Positions 62,117 to 64,000 of a DNA stretch of 64,000 nucleotides are shown one piece after another (position 1 is the first letter of the stretch; every line of letters starts with the position of its first letter). Position numbers and translations under genes: made by a program. This stretch comes from Psychrobacillus sp044762745 (GTDB lineage: Bacteria > Bacillota > Bacilli > Bacillales_A > Planococcaceae), in assembly GCF_044762745.1 (NCBI RefSeq), contig NZ_JBIWEX010000016.1:46859-110858 (forward strand). The letters run 5' to 3'. The notes beneath the pieces are model-generated. The model saw only the letters and a list, made by a program, of their open reading frames with translations. It searched no databases and had not been told where the DNA came from.

Positions 62117-63245
62117 ATTTCGTTTTTATCATCAACAAGCATATATCATCTTTTTGTTTGGACTGGTTAATATCGCTGAGAATCGTCTGGAATAGACAAT
62201 CTGTTTCTTTCCATTCTTGCATAGTGACCAATTGTAATTTATTTATAGTCTCCATTTCATCCACAGCCTCTGACTCCAGTATTCCGTCCGTATAAAGTAA
62301 AAGCTGTATATCCTTTTTATAGGAAACATTAGATTTCTTTACATGAATCTTATCAAACAATCCGACTGCACATGCCCCTCTTTCCATCGTAACAAGTGTT
62401 CCATCTATTCGTAAAAATCCTGGAGGATGTCCTGCATTAACATATTCTATTTCTTGTTTTTCAGTATCAATGATTAAGTAGATCGCTGTGAAATAATAAT
62501 TCAAATTATTTTTATCGTGTAAAGAGGTCATATAACGATTGAGTTCTTTAATAACGAGTATTGGGTCTTCTAAGTTCTTTATTGCATCCCTTAAAACCGA
62601 GGAAATGAACATACTAACAAGTGAAGCACTAATGCCGTGCCCCATCATGTCAAAGAGGATAATACCATATCGATGGTCACTAAATTTATGCCAGTGGTAC
62701 ATGTCTCCAGAAAGATTATCAGAAGGACGATGAGATACTTGAATACTTAAATGGTGGTCATTTATGGAGTCATTTAAGAGACTGCCTTGCACTTGCATCG
62801 CAAGTAATAAATCATCCTGCATCTTCAATTCCTGCTCTTTATTTCGGTCTTTTTCAAATTTCAGTCTCAAAGCAAGTCGGATTCTTGCCAAAAACTCTAA
62901 TTTATCAATTGGTTTAGTAACATAATCAGTTCCTCCGACATCAAATGCTTCTACTAGATTTTTAGAATCATTTAAAGCAGTCAGAAAAATAATCGGTATC
63001 TCTTTTAATCTATCAACTTGCTGAATACGTCGACAAGCTTCAATTCCGTCAATTTTAGGCATCATAATGTCTAATAGGATAAGGTCAACCATTGGGACGG
63101 GTGCTTCTATTTCATCCATTCGTAAGTACTGGAATAGTTCTTCCGCAGAATTTAATGGATGACAATTCTCATAACCTGCTTTTTTTAGGATGCTTTCAAT
63201 TACAAATAAATTTACTGAATTATCATCTACCATTAGGATTGTCAT
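62115..63245 (-). CDS. rsbY: Response regulator with PP2C phosphatase domain, RsbY-like
   Basis: This 376-residue protein has an N-terminal receiver (LMVDDNSVNLF, Asp in LILLDIMMPKIDG near residue 57) and a short coiled linker. A C-terminal SpoIIE/PP2C-type phosphatase domain carries SGDMYHW, GIILFDMMGHGISA and LLYTDGILES. It converges on rsbK-rsbM. In B. cereus RsbY is activated by RsbK and dephosphorylates RsbV to free sigma-B. The ATG at 63243-63245 is preferred; the frame is open upstream but adds an atypical head. Confidence 0.85.
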   Translation of the reverse strand: MTILMVDDNSVNLFVIESILKKAGYENCHPLNSAEELFQYLRMDEIEAPVPMVDLILLDIMMPKIDGIEACRRIQQVDRLKEIPIIFLTALNDSKNLVEAFDVGGTDYVTKPIDKLEFLARIRLALRLKFEKDRNKEQELKMQDDLLLAMQVQGSLLNDSINDHHLSIQVSHRPSDNLSGDMYHWHKFSDHRYGIILFDMMGHGISASLVSMFISSVLRDAIKNLEDPILVIKELNRYMTSLHDKNNLNYYFTAIYLIIDTEKQEIEYVNAGHPPGFLRIDGTLVTMERGACAVGLFDKIHVKKSNVSYKKDIQLLLYTDGILESEAVDEMETINKLQLVTMQEWKETDCLFQTILSDINQSKQKDDICLLMIKTK

Positions 63246-63381
63246 CTCTAGATAGCCTCTTTTCATTAAATCTTTGTTCTTTATATGATAGAACATAATG
63301 AGGATAACAATCAACTAAATATATAGAATAAACAGTATTTATTGAATAATATGTCAATGTAAACAGAACAATCGGATTGTA

Positions 63382-63905
63382 TGGATAATGCGCATTAAAA
63401 AGCCCTATTAAGTGCCCGCTATGATTTCCACTCCAGGCGTACGCTTTCCGCTGCAATCAATAGAAATCTACTTGGCGTGTGCAGTTATCAGAGATTTATA
63501 TTTAGCAGGTCCGCTTCTTCGCAATACTTATTAAACCTAATTAGAAAATGCTGTCTAAAATAAGTGGAACATTTTTTATGGTAAAGCTTGAATCATTCAA
63601 TCATTTATTGAAATAACGCCTCGTAATCATTATCGTCTCACTCCAAGTAAACTTGTTATTTTAAGGGTTGGTTGCTTTCACCAACAATTTGGTTGCTCTC
63701 GTGTTAATTTGGTTGCCTCCCTTATAGAACTAGTTGCTTTCAATAACCAGTTTGTTACTCTTATCCATATATTGGATAAATTTTCACGAGATACTTACTA
63801 ATAATAGATTTTCCTCCTCGATTCAAGTAAAACTTTTGGTTTCTAAAGCGAGAAACTAATTAGTCAGCAAGCTCCTTTGATTTTCGCGGAAGGGCGGCGA
63901 CTCCG
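63382..63905. repeat. Dispersed intergenic repeat, copy 5 (interrupted)
   Basis: The left end GGATAATGCG (63382) and the CGCTATGATTTCC segment match the other copies. The array is at 63671, 63692, 63712, 63733 and 63754 (steps 21, 20, 21, 21). The right arm begins with GCGGAAGGGCGGCGACTCC as in copies 2 and 4, then breaks off at about 63905, where a different sequence starts. Confidence 0.8.
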
Positions 63906-64000
63906 GGAGCGACCGAGCATAGGTTGCAACATATAGTGGGTGGGATTCCCACCGAGTAAGAACTAGCCATTCGCTCGTAGCGAGTCTTGGAGGGTGTGAG
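63906..64000 (+). mobile_element. Probable 5' end of a group II intron, continues beyond window
   Basis: From GAGCGACCGAGCATAGG (63907) the sequence leaves the repeat. It continues with TTGCAAC, GTGGGTGGGATTCCCACC, GTAAGAACTAGCC and GGAGGGTGTGAG. This order of conserved blocks resembles domain I of bacterial group IIC-like introns. The intron-encoded reverse transcriptase would lie outside. The assignment is by recalled pattern. Confidence 0.5.

Overview
This window comes from the chromosome of a low-GC, endospore-forming member of the Bacillales. The evidence is a large set of sporulation genes: tlp, an alpha/beta-type small acid-soluble spore protein, sda, prkA, yhbH and spoVR. Many other genes resemble Bacillus subtilis yfiB/yfiC, yunC, ykvR, yfkE, nhaK, ywaF, czrA/czcD and ecsC. 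Gene content and the dispersed intergenic repeats suggest the Psychrobacillus/Lysinibacillus/Sporosarcina side of the order. That placement is an inference. There are no rRNA or tRNA genes and no CRISPR array.

Layout. 1-5.7 kb: two MFS exporters, tlp and small conserved genes. 5.7-9.8 kb: a MarR-controlled heterodimeric ABC exporter. 10.4-15.2 kb: yunC, a Ca2+/H+ exchanger, an MBL-fold hydrolase and a Na+/H+ antiporter. 15.2-19.6 kb: a sulfatase and a transporter-amidohydrolase pair. 20.5-23.8 kb: an aeRF1-like protein, SASP, and sda flanked by DnaA-box clusters. 23.9-28.3 kb: the histidine degradation operon hutUIH. 28.5-32.7 kb: envelope genes and a third MFS protein. 33-37.6 kb: the mother-cell set prkA, yhbH, spoVR. 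38.4-43 kb: HxlR/MFS/broken aldo-keto reductase, then TetR-FabF. 43-49.4 kb: metabolic genes, an atypical Nramp-family transporter, a patatin and a ydaG-like gene. 50.1-53.2 kb: czcD-czrA, small genes and an EcsC-family gene. 53.4-58.2 kb: an ECF sigma/anti-sigma pair and two secreted cell-wall proteins. 58.5-63.2 kb: a hybrid kinase, a CheR methyltransferase and a PP2C response regulator, matching the RsbK-RsbM-RsbY stress input of the Bacillus cereus group.

The most unusual content lies between genes. Five dispersed elements, four of them about 650-800 bp and the first a compact 369 bp, share one architecture. They have imperfect terminal inverted repeats, GC-rich hairpin arms, and a central array of 3-5 short motifs spaced 20-21 bp apart. 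They hold no credible gene. One copy has exact 12-bp ends and a possible 4-bp target duplication. Another is interrupted at the window edge by what looks like the 5' end of a group II intron. sda is bracketed by two clusters of perfect DnaA boxes. Small genes found by reading the sequence directly include sda, a 51-residue lipoprotein with a decayed duplicate, a 20-residue cysteine-rich microprotein, a 59-residue hydrophilic protein and a small protein whose only well-placed start codon is ATC.
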